Positions 38,401 to 45,816 are shown, counted from the stretch's first letter. The stretch: 64,000 nucleotides of DNA from CBDDCA01 sp965218205 (GCA_965218205.1 OZ244590.1:434001-498000), one strand, 5' to 3'. Notes: generated from the sequence alone by a model not told the origin. Translations and numbers: made by a program.

Positions 38401-39160
38401 AAAGGAGCTTCTGAGTAATCAGTATGTTCATACAACAAGTACGAAAAAGAGCATTGATACTGCATTACAAGAAAGTGAGGTGTCTACAGAGAAGACGAGA
38501 GTTATTGAGTTTGTAACATCGAAGTCTCCCTATTATACAAAGCAAAAAGACTATGATAAAAGTCTTCATCTGCCAGACTTGCCGTGTGAAGCAATACTGA
38601 AAAAATACAAGATATACTCTGATTTTGGTGTGTACTGTCATGCCTTGATAAGCGAGTATATCTCAGAAAGACATATAAAGCCCGAACAAGCTAATCGAAA
38701 ACTTGCTCGTGTGCTTGCTACCCTACGCGATGATGAACAAAAGCTATTTATTGACACGGCAAAAGAGCTTATGCGTAAGTTTGTAACATCATCTTTTTAT
38801 AGGGAATTTTCAAGTGATGCAATAAAGAAAACTGAGAGTCCGTTTTTGTTATGGAATAAAAAACATGGTGTATGGTTAAACGGCATTATTGATTTTCTTG
38901 TATATGATAAAGGAAAAGTATATATAGTGGACTTTAAGGTTGATTCATATCGGTATCCTGAGAGGCATTTTTTACAGCTTTCTTCTTATGAGCTTGCTGC
39001 AAAAAAAATGTTTCCTGCAGTAGAGGACACAGATATATGTTGTTATATATATTATTTGCGTAATGCCGAATTAGTTCCAGTAATGCAGAAAAAGGAAGAG
39101 GATGAATTATTTGATGTGTTAGTGCAGAGAAAGATGGATAGTGTGCAAGAACACGAGTGA
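35471..39160 (+). CDS. AddA-like UvrD-family helicase/nuclease
   Basis: A 1229-residue SF1 helicase with a C-terminal nuclease, starting one base after the upstream stop. Helicase motifs in order: 'TEEQKKAARVVDNAVVVAGAGSGKT' (motifs Q/I, Walker A about 46-53), 'ILVLTFTIKASAEM' (Ia), 'FIIVDEAQDNNFQ' (II), 'FVGDPQQSIYSFRGAEV' (III), 'VQIMTIHASKGLEFPVVF' (V) and 'LRILYVAMTRAKERL' (VI). The C-terminus carries the RecB-like nuclease 'LNGIIDFLVYDKGKVYIVDFKVD' (Asp ... Asp-Phe-Lys). With its neighbour it forms a two-nuclease AddAB-type complex that resects DNA ends and loads RecA; two nuclease sites favour AddAB over RecBCD. Confidence 0.82.
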   Translation: MCHNSVAMQSDMQNSNDSVATQKKTLQLTEEQKKAARVVDNAVVVAGAGSGKTTVLAMRVVYLMLSKKVPLSQILVLTFTIKASAEMHARIRKQILQAIETRSHIGVALSKEDVDFLEEQLSHYIDAQISTIDSFCLRIANIAANRLGYMGRIHYSAHYNKELRDFVFRWIFKQKKNSEAIVEIVSIMDIDEVISDYIFPALQNLNAEHREKFFDVNAIFEQCKNRVQHMLHGFHADIIEKISYLNDVFKRVIEEDDAEPVKKRVNAFFSIYEAVSQKEWSEVDASFVVEQLGNIDFRGNFGKLVSAKEKDMFKACKELIFESKRIEDLLKHEVHVPHVYTLLYTVIQQLAQDWIVYRKQNVLFSFSDIANLASTVLDDYPDVQQWFASSYRFIIVDEAQDNNFQQKSFLYNLSKRGSEKTQSIHTQKDEMFLEEQKFYFVGDPQQSIYSFRGAEVQSFTAMNNEMQETLYLRHNHRSNHLLIHFFNVVFDSLFNNKDLQLQRHFNPSSVQYQTQLASVVSQDVHAHSESHNETIVPEEYPVVLTLYREEEEASHTLSSKELEAYDIARNIQSLWKEKKYAYEDIAVLSKNKNMFPYLLKYFTILSIPYSINEAGMGLRMDIGFDFYAWFSLLLYPEDRSAYAAVLRSPLANISDSVVLSLLLENNDMFTIPQELQEDLQYAQAIQHVHVLRERYNEAKKLLKGGVAVDILDDFWLRCGYRYTILAYPNYHSFLDTYYVLRSFLQQQQEGGGIVHTHTMLRNNLDVYNGVSSHTIPISDVSTQGSGVQIMTIHASKGLEFPVVFVMGLGSKIFPPSKHKVNIHAQQAVMRLPQTLSSVSSASNVSSSEHKKSIVSTHKLLRTNDTSQNDNDIMNTAFLLFDEDRQAGEPLRILYVAMTRAKERLFLSGAYAKPSFFDEGTVKHSTFLDYLQTVLTPLPFTSSSHTRTHGSDHADNRAFDSIHMLVNNSMLSEIEAQAKELLSNQYVHTTSTKKSIDTALQESEVSTEKTRVIEFVTSKSPYYTKQKDYDKSLHLPDLPCEAILKKYKIYSDFGVYCHALISEYISERHIKPEQANRKLARVLATLRDDEQKLFIDTAKELMRKFVTSSFYREFSSDAIKKTESPFLLWNKKHGVWLNGIIDFLVYDKGKVYIVDFKVDSYRYPERHFLQLSSYELAAKKMFPAVEDTDICCYIYYLRNAELVPVMQKKEEDELFDVLVQRKMDSVQEHE

Positions 39161-39165
39161 TAGTG

Positions 39166-39597
39166 TTATTGAGATGAGGTAGTTTTGTCTATTTCAGGGA
39201 GAATTTTGTCTGCAAGAATTTTTTTGCTAAGAAAGTATGGCCACGTAGGAATTTCTTCTTCAAAATCATTTGTGTCATAAAAAGCAATAAGCTCTTCAAA
39301 TTTTTGTTGTGCTTGTTGTAAATTTCTTTTTTTCCAATAACAGAATGCTATTTCATATTCTGTTTCTACTTTAAGAGCAATGTTGTCAGGGTTTTCATCT
39401 CTAATATAGGTAAACATTTCTATTGCAGCGTTGTAATTTTGATAAAACATGAGATTTCTTGTAAGAAGAAGCTGAATACTTGTTGATTCTGTGTTTCTTA
39501 TTTTTTCTTTTTCTTGAGAGGCACAACCTAGTATGCTGATGAGTATGAGCAGAACATATGGTATAGTAATTATGGAGAAAATTTTTTTCTTATACAT
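39166..39597 (-). CDS. TPR-like lipoprotein of unknown role
   Basis: A 143-residue lipoprotein (hydrophobic signal, lipobox 'SILGC' about residue 25). Residues 45-110 form two helical hairpins like tetratricopeptide repeats ('NLMFYQNYNAAIEMFTYIRDENPDNIALKVETEYEIAFCYWKKRNLQQAQQKFEELIAFY'). It ends five bases from the convergent helicase gene. Upstream on the minus strand is a near-consensus promoter, TTGACA (39634-39629), 17 bp, TATAGT (39611-39606), whose predicted start falls at or next to the ATG; no Shine-Dalgarno is seen, so it is probably a leaderless mRNA. Function unknown; TPR lipoproteins usually scaffold envelope complexes. Confidence 0.7.
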   Translation of the reverse strand: MYKKKIFSIITIPYVLLILISILGCASQEKEKIRNTESTSIQLLLTRNLMFYQNYNAAIEMFTYIRDENPDNIALKVETEYEIAFCYWKKRNLQQAQQKFEELIAFYDTNDFEEEIPTWPYFLSKKILADKILPEIDKTTSSQ

Positions 39598-39605
39598 GTA
39601 TTTTT

Positions 39606-39634
39606 ACTATAGTTAAAGATACTAAAATTGTCAA
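39606..39634 (-). promoter_or_regulatory. Minus-strand promoter giving a likely leaderless mRNA
   Basis: Read on the minus strand: TTGACA, 17-bp spacer, TATAGT, then only eight bases to the ATG at 39597. Confidence 0.65.
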
Positions 39635-39653
39635 ACTGTAACAGTACATGCAT

Positions 39654-40475
39654 TTATACAATATTAGGATGTAAGAGCATAATCAAACTTTCTAAGAAAT
39701 ATCCATGTTCTATTTTACTTAAGAAAGGAAGCGAAAGTGTTTGTTTCATTGCAGAGCTATGAAGCTCGTGTACATTAAGTGGATAAGAGCGTTGCTTAAA
39801 TGCAGTGAGCTGTTGAGAAATATCATAGTATTCTTTGTTTTTGTATATGTATACAGAGACATCAATGATTTTATTTTTTTCGGCATTAAGCTGGACTATC
39901 CCTATGATTGCAAAAGAAGGGTCTCTATAGCTTTGTACATCTCTCACTGTTATAACATGATGAGTATGAATGTCTAAATTAAAGCGTAAACTTAAAGGAA
40001 TAGATTGGTATGAATGTATTTCATTTTTCATGTATTCTTCAAAATGCATCCAATACTGTGTATTGTGTTTTACTATAAGGACTTTTGTTTTCAGTAAAGA
40101 AAGGACAAGGCGTAATAGAATATATTGCTGATTAGTGCTGATGATGTCAAGTAGGCGAACCGATTGAAATGATTCATAAGGAATAAATTTTTTGATACTG
40201 TCAATGATAATGTACGGTAATGGGTAGTGAGAATGAATATTGATAATTTTTTGTACACTGGTATGTAATCCAGCAATAAGAGAAACATGTGATACTACTA
40301 CCGAATAAAATTCTTTTATCTTTTCGAGAGAAACAAAAGACATGCTTTGTTTTTCGGCATTAAAGTAGTTACTGGGATATTGCGAGAGAGGGGCTACATG
40401 CTTTAGTGTTTTAAGTGTATGTTTAAGGCGATGAATATTTTTTATTGATAGTATTGTAGAATGTTGTTTATTCAT
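39654..40475 (-). CDS. Degenerate FAD-subunit-like protein of the xanthine dehydrogenase family
   Basis: A 273-residue protein, the usual length of a CoxM/XdhB FAD subunit. It is collinear by eye with that family: an N-terminal helix-strand part, a central region where 'SHVSLIAGLHTSVQKI' and 'PLPYIIIDSIKKFIPYESFQSVRLLDIIS' match the segments before the second FAD loop, and a C-terminal 'VITVRDVQSYRDPSFAIIGIVQLNAEKNKIIDVSVYI' like the 'R..DYA.A...V' core. The FAD-binding loops (Ala-Gly-Gly-Thr-Asp/Ser and Gly-Thr-Ile-Gly-Gly-Asn) are absent. Its start overlaps the upstream gene's stop by eight bases. I infer a structural relic that has lost the flavin; function unknown. Confidence 0.5.
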   Translation of the reverse strand: MNKQHSTILSIKNIHRLKHTLKTLKHVAPLSQYPSNYFNAEKQSMSFVSLEKIKEFYSVVVSHVSLIAGLHTSVQKIINIHSHYPLPYIIIDSIKKFIPYESFQSVRLLDIISTNQQYILLRLVLSLLKTKVLIVKHNTQYWMHFEEYMKNEIHSYQSIPLSLRFNLDIHTHHVITVRDVQSYRDPSFAIIGIVQLNAEKNKIIDVSVYIYKNKEYYDISQQLTAFKQRSYPLNVHELHSSAMKQTLSLPFLSKIEHGYFLESLIMLLHPNIV

Positions 40476-41004
40476 ATTCTTTGTGTGTTCCCTTTATTGT
40501 AGGTTCAAAATGAGGAGATGATACATTAGGATATTCTAATATATTATCTTTTATTATCTGTCTAAAAGCATGGGCAAAACTATGTGGTTGCTTAAATAGG
40601 TGAGGGTATAACTGCGTGAGGGTAAACGCTCTTTCTAATGGATTGTTGATTTTTTGTACAAACCATATGTACAGAGTAAATGTACATAGGGCTATGGTAT
40701 CAGTATTGATAATGATGCCGTGTGTACATAGTATGTTTGTGAGATACCGAAATGCTTTATAGTTATAAGCAAAAGGAAAAGTGACAATGCTTTTATGATG
40801 TAACCGTGATGCTGAGATATTGTTTGCTGGAATCATATTTTGTGAATTTAGTAATACCCATAAGGGAAGTGGGTACAATGGCGTGTCTATGTGTTGGTAA
40901 TGTTGTGGGATAAGTCGTGCAAGAAGTACAGCGAGAGAAATATCTTCTTCTAGAGTAACAGTGCGTTCCATATTGTTTATGTGTAATGTTATTGTGATGC
41001 TCAT
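40468..41004 (-). CDS. Degenerate [2Fe-2S]-subunit-like protein of the xanthine dehydrogenase family
   Basis: A 178-residue protein of the length of a CoxS/XdhC iron-sulphur subunit. The start 'ITITLHINNMERTVTLEEDISLAVLLARLI' matches the ferredoxin-like opening of CoxS ('ITVNG....V.....LL..LR..L'), and the helical second half keeps the spacing of the CoxS four-helix domain. The eight cluster cysteines are gone: where Cys-x4-Cys-Gly-x-Cys should be there is Tyr-Pro-Leu-Pro-Leu-Trp, and where Cys-Gly-Phe-Cys-Thr-Pro should be there is Ile-Ile-Ile-Asn-Thr-Asp. It overlaps its upstream neighbour by four bases (ATGA). I infer a subunit that keeps the fold without clusters. Confidence 0.5.
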   Translation of the reverse strand: MSITITLHINNMERTVTLEEDISLAVLLARLIPQHYQHIDTPLYPLPLWVLLNSQNMIPANNISASRLHHKSIVTFPFAYNYKAFRYLTNILCTHGIIINTDTIALCTFTLYIWFVQKINNPLERAFTLTQLYPHLFKQPHSFAHAFRQIIKDNILEYPNVSSPHFEPTIKGTHKEYE

Positions 41005-42719
41005 ATATGCTCCAATGTAGGAAAACTGAGGGCTACTGTACTATTTTTTTCAAATGCATTTTCTAGTGCTTGTTGTATTAAAGCGTGAAAATTGTATGGT
41101 AATGAAGCGGTGGATGTATGCATTTTGAATATGTTAGCATTTTCTTTGTTATGGAGTAATTCTATATGCCAGTGTAGTTTTTCTCTATTAAATAGGCTTG
41201 ATACTCCTAGTAAAGAATAGAGAGCATCAATTATGTTGTATTCTACTAATCCTAAAAATTTTTTTTCATGTATTACATATCCTGTATGTATTGCAGCATA
41301 GATTGAAGATATATTTATCTTTTTACTATAGAGTGAGGTATCTAACTCTATACATATGGCAATGGAATTGTTTAGTGAAAGTTTTAGGACATCTTGTAAT
41401 GTAAGGTTTGTTGTTGCTCTTGTGCTTTTTGTTAATTTTTGACAGATGAGAAATACAAGGGCAGTTATAATATCGTAGTCGTGGAGATGTAAGTAGAGTG
41501 GGTTTACTTTAGTATTAAGTGCTACTGTATGAAGTATTATTGTGTTTGTTGTGTAATTGAAAATATGGGCAACAAGGCTTTTTATATCTGCCTGAGTTTG
41601 TATGCAAGGTAATACAGGGACTGAGATAGTTATGTTTGTATCAGTTTTCTCTATGCTTACAATGGTTTGATGTGGATGAAAATATTTTTGTGCTATTGTA
41701 AGTGATGTAGTAATATGCTGAGAAGAAAATCCAATGTATTTTTTGTATGCTGGATGCTGAATAGTATTATATATGACTTTTCTCTTATGGTACTCTGATG
41801 TATTGAGTACTTGTTGTTCTGTGTTGATTTGAGATGCTACTGTTTTGCTTTTTTTTGTAGCTGTGAGTGAGCTGTCTATTGTATGTTGTTTTAGAGATAA
41901 CGAGCTGTATGACATACTGGCTTTTTTTTGAAAATGTATAATTTTATTTAATGGATGAAATGCATTTTTTTTCTGTAGCTGCCATATCTGAAATTGATGT
42001 TCAATAGTGCTTGAATCACATAATACTGTTCTAAAAATTTTTCGTGCAATGGTAACGGCATAGATAGTAAAAAGCCAAGCGAGCATTTCGTTATGAGTAC
42101 TATGATTTGATGGTGATACAGGAGTTACCGTGATAGGATAACTGAATATGTTTCTTAATTCATTTTGCAGTGCATCTCCTAGCATACATGTTGTTTTTAC
42201 ATGAGAGAGGGTGGCTTGCGCCCATATTTTTGGAATAGAGGTTGCTCTCCATACTTTGCTAGTGTTATGTATGTTTTTTGTAGTATTCTGTTTTGTATGC
42301 GTGTATGTATGTTTTTTGTTATGCATCTTTGTGATAGCAGGAGAGCTAAATACATAGGGTTGCAGTATTGCCCACTGAAAATAATTTTGCATCAATGCGT
42401 GACATGTATAAGATGGTCCTACGAGGAGTGAAGTAAAGGGAATGAGTGTACTATTGCTCTGCGGTAGTATATGTTGCTTATGTTTCGTTGTTGTAGGAAC
42501 AGTTTCGCTATCATTATACAACAGGGGGATAGCAGTATTATAGTATTGAAATTTTGTGGTAGGCATTTCGTTATGAGAAATGATAAGACAGTCACTTGAT
42601 CGTACTTGTATTTTCTGTTGATGATATTCATTGATTGTTGTTGTAGAGGTGTTCAAAGCTAAAGGAATAGCAAGGTAAATTGTCTGCTCACTTTCTTGTA
42701 GGCAGGGAATTTCAATCAC
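41001..42719 (-). CDS. Shortened large-subunit-like protein of the xanthine dehydrogenase family
   Basis: A 572-residue protein, about 200 shorter than a normal molybdopterin subunit (CoxL/XdhA). Similarity is seen in order of segments only: an N-terminal 'SSDCLIISHNEMPTTKFQYYNTAIPLLY' like the Ala-Asp-Ile-Pro region, 'LGDALQNELRNIFSYPITVTPVSPSNHSTHNEMLAWLFTIYAVTIARKIFRTVL' where enzymes have the glycine-rich molybdopterin loop and Thr-Gly-Arg-Pro-Val segment, and 'AICIELDTSLYSKKINISSIYAAIHTGYVI' like the conserved Val-Glu-Val-Asp...Asp-Gly core. The Gly-Gly-Phe-Gly-Gly loop is replaced by Ser-Asn-His-Ser-Thr. Starts six bases after the aminotransferase stop. I infer a non-catalytic relic; the family call is tentative. 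Confidence 0.42.
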   Translation of the reverse strand: MIEIPCLQESEQTIYLAIPLALNTSTTTINEYHQQKIQVRSSDCLIISHNEMPTTKFQYYNTAIPLLYNDSETVPTTTKHKQHILPQSNSTLIPFTSLLVGPSYTCHALMQNYFQWAILQPYVFSSPAITKMHNKKHTYTHTKQNTTKNIHNTSKVWRATSIPKIWAQATLSHVKTTCMLGDALQNELRNIFSYPITVTPVSPSNHSTHNEMLAWLFTIYAVTIARKIFRTVLCDSSTIEHQFQIWQLQKKNAFHPLNKIIHFQKKASMSYSSLSLKQHTIDSSLTATKKSKTVASQINTEQQVLNTSEYHKRKVIYNTIQHPAYKKYIGFSSQHITTSLTIAQKYFHPHQTIVSIEKTDTNITISVPVLPCIQTQADIKSLVAHIFNYTTNTIILHTVALNTKVNPLYLHLHDYDIITALVFLICQKLTKSTRATTNLTLQDVLKLSLNNSIAICIELDTSLYSKKINISSIYAAIHTGYVIHEKKFLGLVEYNIIDALYSLLGVSSLFNREKLHWHIELLHNKENANIFKMHTSTASLPYNFHALIQQALENAFEKNSTVALSFPTLEHI

Positions 42720-42724
42720 AATAC

Positions 42725-43903
42725 TTATTTTTCTACTATTTTTTCTATTATTTCACATACTTTTTGTACATCTTTTAATTTCATATCTGTAAATAAAGGT
42801 AAACTTAGTGTAGAGGCAAAACGTGAAAGTGCATTAGGAAAATCTGTGTCATGAAAAGAATATCTTTTTTTGTAATAGCTCATCATGTGTATAGGTCGGT
42901 AGTGAATAGAGCTTTGAATGCCATAGTTAGAAAGTTGTTGTACAAAGCTATCGCGAGTGATGCTAGGGTGTACAAACTGTATACAGAAAATATGCCAAGA
43001 GTGTGCATATGGCTGTGAAGAGGTCTCTGGTAATGTGATATATGATTTGTTTTTTAGTAATCGTATATATTCTTGGGCTAGGAGCAAACGTTTTTTTTGT
43101 AATTTTTGTGCTTTTTTTAGTTGTACTCTTCCGATTGCTGATTGCATATCTGTGAGGTTGTATTTATATCCTAACGCTTCAACATCATACAATGCTACAT
43201 TGTTCTTGTTTCTGTCCCATGGATTCTTATTGATACCATTATTACGAAGCAATGTTATAGTGTTTATGAGTTCTGTGTCTCTGCTTACAATCATACCTCC
43301 TTCTCCTGTTGTAATAGTTTTATTTGCATAAAAAGAATACACACCAATATCTCCCATTGTTCCCAGAAAGCCATGTTGGTTATAGGCAGGAAAAGAATGA
43401 GCGGTATCTTCAATAATAGCGAGTTTATAAAATCGTGCAATATCAATAAGCTCTTGATACTGTTCGGTAACAAATCCTGTAATTTGAATAAATATCACTG
43501 CAGCATAGTGTGATTGTTCTGCTTTTTTCTTAAAATCGTTAATGTCAGGATAGAGACTCGTCTTGCCTATATCATAAAAATCAAATTCTAATCCACTCAT
43601 AAGAATAACAGAGATGCTTGACACAAATGTATATGGGCTAACAAGTACTTTTTTTGATTGAGGAATACGTAATGCCATTAAGGCTAGGTGTAGTCCTGCA
43701 GTACAGTTTACGACAGCTCTTGCTTGGAGTGGTGCTTTGTTCGTTTCGGCAGGGTGATTTCTAATGTATGCGGCAAATTCTTGTTCAAATGCGATTGTTT
43801 CTGGACCACTTGTGAGCCAATTATTTTTCATGACTCTCTGTACTGCAGCAATCTCTTTCCTCCCAATAGAAGGGGGGGAAAAAGGAATAGAGAATTTTTT
43901 CAT
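42725..43903 (-). CDS. DegT/DnrJ/EryC1/StrS-family PLP aminotransferase
   Basis: A 392-residue sugar or nucleotide-sugar aminotransferase of the DegT family. Visible are 'SIGRKEIAAVQRVMKNNWLTSGPETIAFEQEFAAYI', the PLP-phosphate region 'NCTAGLHLALMALRI', 'IIEDTAHSFPAY' (Asp that contacts PLP N1) and the Schiff-base lysine in 'GVYSFYANKTITTGEGGMIVS' (about 185-205). Length is normal. By family it makes amino sugars for surface glycans. It is the first gene of an operon with three degenerate xanthine-dehydrogenase-like proteins; from memory, T. pallidum has an aminotransferase and a 'quinoline oxidoreductase' annotation together at TP0078-TP0080. A minus-strand TATAAT ends seven bases before the ATG without a Shine-Dalgarno. 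Confidence 0.88.
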   Translation of the reverse strand: MKKFSIPFSPPSIGRKEIAAVQRVMKNNWLTSGPETIAFEQEFAAYIRNHPAETNKAPLQARAVVNCTAGLHLALMALRIPQSKKVLVSPYTFVSSISVILMSGLEFDFYDIGKTSLYPDINDFKKKAEQSHYAAVIFIQITGFVTEQYQELIDIARFYKLAIIEDTAHSFPAYNQHGFLGTMGDIGVYSFYANKTITTGEGGMIVSRDTELINTITLLRNNGINKNPWDRNKNNVALYDVEALGYKYNLTDMQSAIGRVQLKKAQKLQKKRLLLAQEYIRLLKNKSYITLPETSSQPYAHSWHIFCIQFVHPSITRDSFVQQLSNYGIQSSIHYRPIHMMSYYKKRYSFHDTDFPNALSRFASTLSLPLFTDMKLKDVQKVCEIIEKIVEK

Positions 43904-43980
43904 TACATTTATTATACTATAATATGCATAATCTGGTACTAAAGGGAGTTATAAGTTATAGTATTGGAGTTGGAGTTTTA

Positions 43981-44009
43981 TTGACAATGAAGTAAGTTTC
44001 TACCATAAT
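43981..44009 (+). promoter_or_regulatory. Sigma-70 promoter of the 44030 lipoprotein
   Basis: TTGACA (43981-43986), 17-bp spacer, CATAAT (44004-44009), 20 bases before the start codon, with AAGGAG in between. Confidence 0.7.
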
Positions 44010-44029
44010 AGAATAAAAAGGAGTTTATT

Positions 44030-44374
44030 ATGAACAAAATAATTACTGTATTTGTAAGCATGTTTGGCATATTGTTTACGTTATTGCTTTTCTCTTGTGC
44101 TTCAATAAATAATTACGAGCCAGGAACATCTAATCCTGTGAAAAGTGATTATACTGTACTGGCTGAGGTTGAAAGAGAATTTTCAAGCAATATAGTATTG
44201 GGGGTATTTTCTTGGGGAGATGATCTGGATGTTCTTGATACGCTAAAAGAACAATACAATGCTGATGACATTATTAATGTTGCTGTTTCTGAAAGATATA
44301 CATCATATTTTTGGTATATTTTCTTTCAAAAGAGATATGTAGTAACAGGAACTGCTATTAAATACAATAATTAG
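44030..44374 (+). CDS. Small lipoprotein, treponemal/TRL-like
   Basis: A 114-residue lipoprotein (lipobox 'LFSCA', Cys about residue 24). The mature part, 'YTVLAEVEREFSSNIVLGVFSWGDDLDVLDTLKEQYNADDIINVAVSERYTSYFWYIFFQKRYVVTGTAIKY', resembles small lipoproteins of treponemes with the pattern 'A...YgADDIINV' and a C-terminal 'GTAIKY' strand. Function unknown; the compact alpha/beta domain anchored by lipid suggests an envelope role. Monocistronic: own promoter upstream and terminator at 44411-44443. Confidence 0.75.
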   Translation: MNKIITVFVSMFGILFTLLLFSCASINNYEPGTSNPVKSDYTVLAEVEREFSSNIVLGVFSWGDDLDVLDTLKEQYNADDIINVAVSERYTSYFWYIFFQKRYVVTGTAIKYNN

Positions 44375-44410
44375 TACTAGGTATTGATTTTACTGTATTT
44401 CATTATAAGG

Positions 44411-44443
44411 GCCTATAAATGAAACTATATTTATAGGCTTTTT
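44411..44443 (+). terminator. Intrinsic terminator
   Basis: A 10-bp perfect stem (44411-44420 with 44429-44438), 8-nt loop, followed by a T run. Confidence 0.88.
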
Positions 44444-44508
44444 ATATCTTTTAAGAGATATAGATAAAGTAAGAATGACTGTTAATGGAAGAAAATAGTA
44501 CTGTACAC

Positions 44509-44543
44509 TTGACTATTGTATCTTTCTTATAATAAGATATACT
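44509..44543 (+). promoter_or_regulatory. rplU: Promoter region of the rplU operon
   Basis: TTGACT (44509-44514), TATAAT (44528-44533) and TATACT (44538-44543) lie here; the best pair by spacing is TTGTAT (44516-44521) with TATACT at 16 bp. Exact boxes are uncertain. Confidence 0.4.
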
Positions 44544-44580
44544 AAAGGGAAAGTATAGTTTTCTTTACAAGGATGATATT

Positions 44581-44889
44581 ATGTTTGCAATAGTTGAAAT
44601 TTCTGGTTCTCAGTTGCGGGTAGAACCTGATAGTATAGTGAAGGCACCGTCTATAAAAGGGAATGTTGGTGATACATTGGAATACTCTTCGGTATTGATG
44701 TACAACAAGGATAATGAAGTTAAAATTGGAACTCCATATGTTGATGCAAAAGTGAAAGTTGAAATTTTTGCTCAAAATAGAGGAAAAAAACAATTTGCTC
44801 GCATTTATAAGAGACGCAAGCAATATAAAAAATCATGGGGATTTAGAGTTCCCAGTACTCTCTTAAAAGTTACAGAAATTAGTGCATAA
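44581..44889 (+). CDS. rplU: 50S ribosomal protein L21
   Basis: A 102-residue ribosomal protein that binds 23S rRNA in the large subunit. It begins 'MFAIVEISGSQLRVEPDSIVKAP' where L21 has 'MYAIIETGGKQYKV.....I.VE'; later 'GDTLEYSSVLMYNKDNEVKIGTPYVDAKVKVEI' and 'KKQFARIYKRRKQYKKSWGFRVPSTLLKVTEI' match the L21 signature (Lys-x-Lys-Arg-Arg-Lys-x-Tyr-x-x...Gly-His/Phe-Arg). Length is normal. First gene of rplU-prp-rpmA-obg-nadD-yqeK. AAGGATG precedes the start. Confidence 0.95.
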   Translation: MFAIVEISGSQLRVEPDSIVKAPSIKGNVGDTLEYSSVLMYNKDNEVKIGTPYVDAKVKVEIFAQNRGKKQFARIYKRRKQYKKSWGFRVPSTLLKVTEISA

Positions 44890-45018
44890 GTGTATGTATT
44901 TCTTTTGGAGAAATACACATGTATTGTGTAGTGATATAAAAATTATTTACAGTATAAATTTATAGCACACATTTACAGTACAAATCTATAGTACAATAGT
45001 TATTGTAATCTCGTTATT

Positions 45019-45510
45019 ATGATACAAGTAGGTATTTCTGTACTTCAATCTACTTCGTTTTTTAATGATTTTTATCATAGAGTTTCACAGTTATTGTTGG
45101 ATGATAAGGTTACACAAAAAAACGAATATTGTGTTCAATCGTTAGTACAGCAAGAACCTGTAATGATTGTTTCTGCTGTTGTATCGGGACATGCTATGCA
45201 GCATCTTTCTCGTTCTTATAACAATGAGGAATGTAAATTGATAGCAGCTTGTGCATCAGTGAGTATGTTGTGTAAAGTGTTGTCTGCAGTAGTGGGGCAT
45301 AATATACGGGATATGGTCTCCTTAAAAGCAGAACAAGAGGGAAATTTTGAATGCAAAGTTGATTATCAAGCTATGATACATTCTGTATCGTTACATACTC
45401 TTCATCATTATATTGAAGTATTTGGTGCTATGAAAAGTTTTGTAGTAGGAATACAGCTTATTGCACAAAATACTCCATCTGCATTACAATGTACTATAGA
45501 TGTAGTATAA
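45019..45510 (+). CDS. Ribosomal-processing cysteine protease Prp-like protein
   Basis: A 163-residue protein in the position, between L21 and L27, where Prp is normally found. It carries the Prp core 'VVSGHAMQHLSR' (His58) and 'CKLIAACASVSMLCKVLSAVV' (Cys78), matching the catalytic His and Cys of 'GHA...DIVCAAVSAL'. It has a longer N-terminal part, with about 56 residues before the His against about 20 in typical Prp. In Firmicutes, Prp removes an N-terminal leader from L27. Here L27 has no leader (starts Met-Ala-His-Lys-Lys-Gly-Gly), so the substrate must differ or the enzyme is a relic. No good Shine-Dalgarno is visible. Confidence 0.7.
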   Translation: MIQVGISVLQSTSFFNDFYHRVSQLLLDDKVTQKNEYCVQSLVQQEPVMIVSAVVSGHAMQHLSRSYNNEECKLIAACASVSMLCKVLSAVVGHNIRDMVSLKAEQEGNFECKVDYQAMIHSVSLHTLHHYIEVFGAMKSFVVGIQLIAQNTPSALQCTIDVV

Positions 45511-45564
45511 TACTATATATAAATGTATGTTAAAAAATAGTTTTGTTATTATAAAGGAGTAAAT

Positions 45565-45816
45565 ATGGCACATAAAAAAGGTGGCGGAAGTACTAAAAAT
45601 GGACGCGATTCGGTATCAAAGAGATTGGGAGTAAAACGTTTTGGAGGACAGATAATTGCTGGTGGTGAAATTATTATCCGTCAAAGAGGAACTCGGTTTC
45701 ATCCTGGTATAAATGTAGGGAAGGGCCGTGATGATACTCTCTATGCTAAATGTGAGGGAATGTTACAGTTTGGAACAAAACTGGGAAAAAAAATTGTTTC
45801 GGTGTTGCCTCAATAG
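45565..45816 (+). CDS. rpmA: 50S ribosomal protein L27
   Basis: An 83-residue L27, recognised from 'AHKKGGGSTKNGRDSVSKRLGVKRFGGQIIAGGEIIIRQRGTRFHPGINVGKGRDDTLYAKCEG'. It contacts tRNA at the peptidyl-transferase centre through its N-terminus. AAAGGAG ends six bases before the ATG, and an in-frame stop lies 24 bases upstream with no other start, so the cleavable leader known in Firmicutes and Fusobacteria is absent. Confidence 0.97.
   Translation: MAHKKGGGSTKNGRDSVSKRLGVKRFGGQIIAGGEIIIRQRGTRFHPGINVGKGRDDTLYAKCEGMLQFGTKLGKKIVSVLPQ

Noticed and set aside
41001..42719. Relation of the 572-residue protein to RnfC or a flagellar FapA-like protein
   Set aside because: The N-terminus lacks the RnfC pattern and no Cys clusters exist; the operon context and collinearity with the XDH large subunit fit better, though weakly.
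44895..44917. Hairpin with a 9-bp stem after rplU as a terminator
   Set aside because: No T tract follows, so it is not an intrinsic terminator; it could be a processing site, but nothing supports that.
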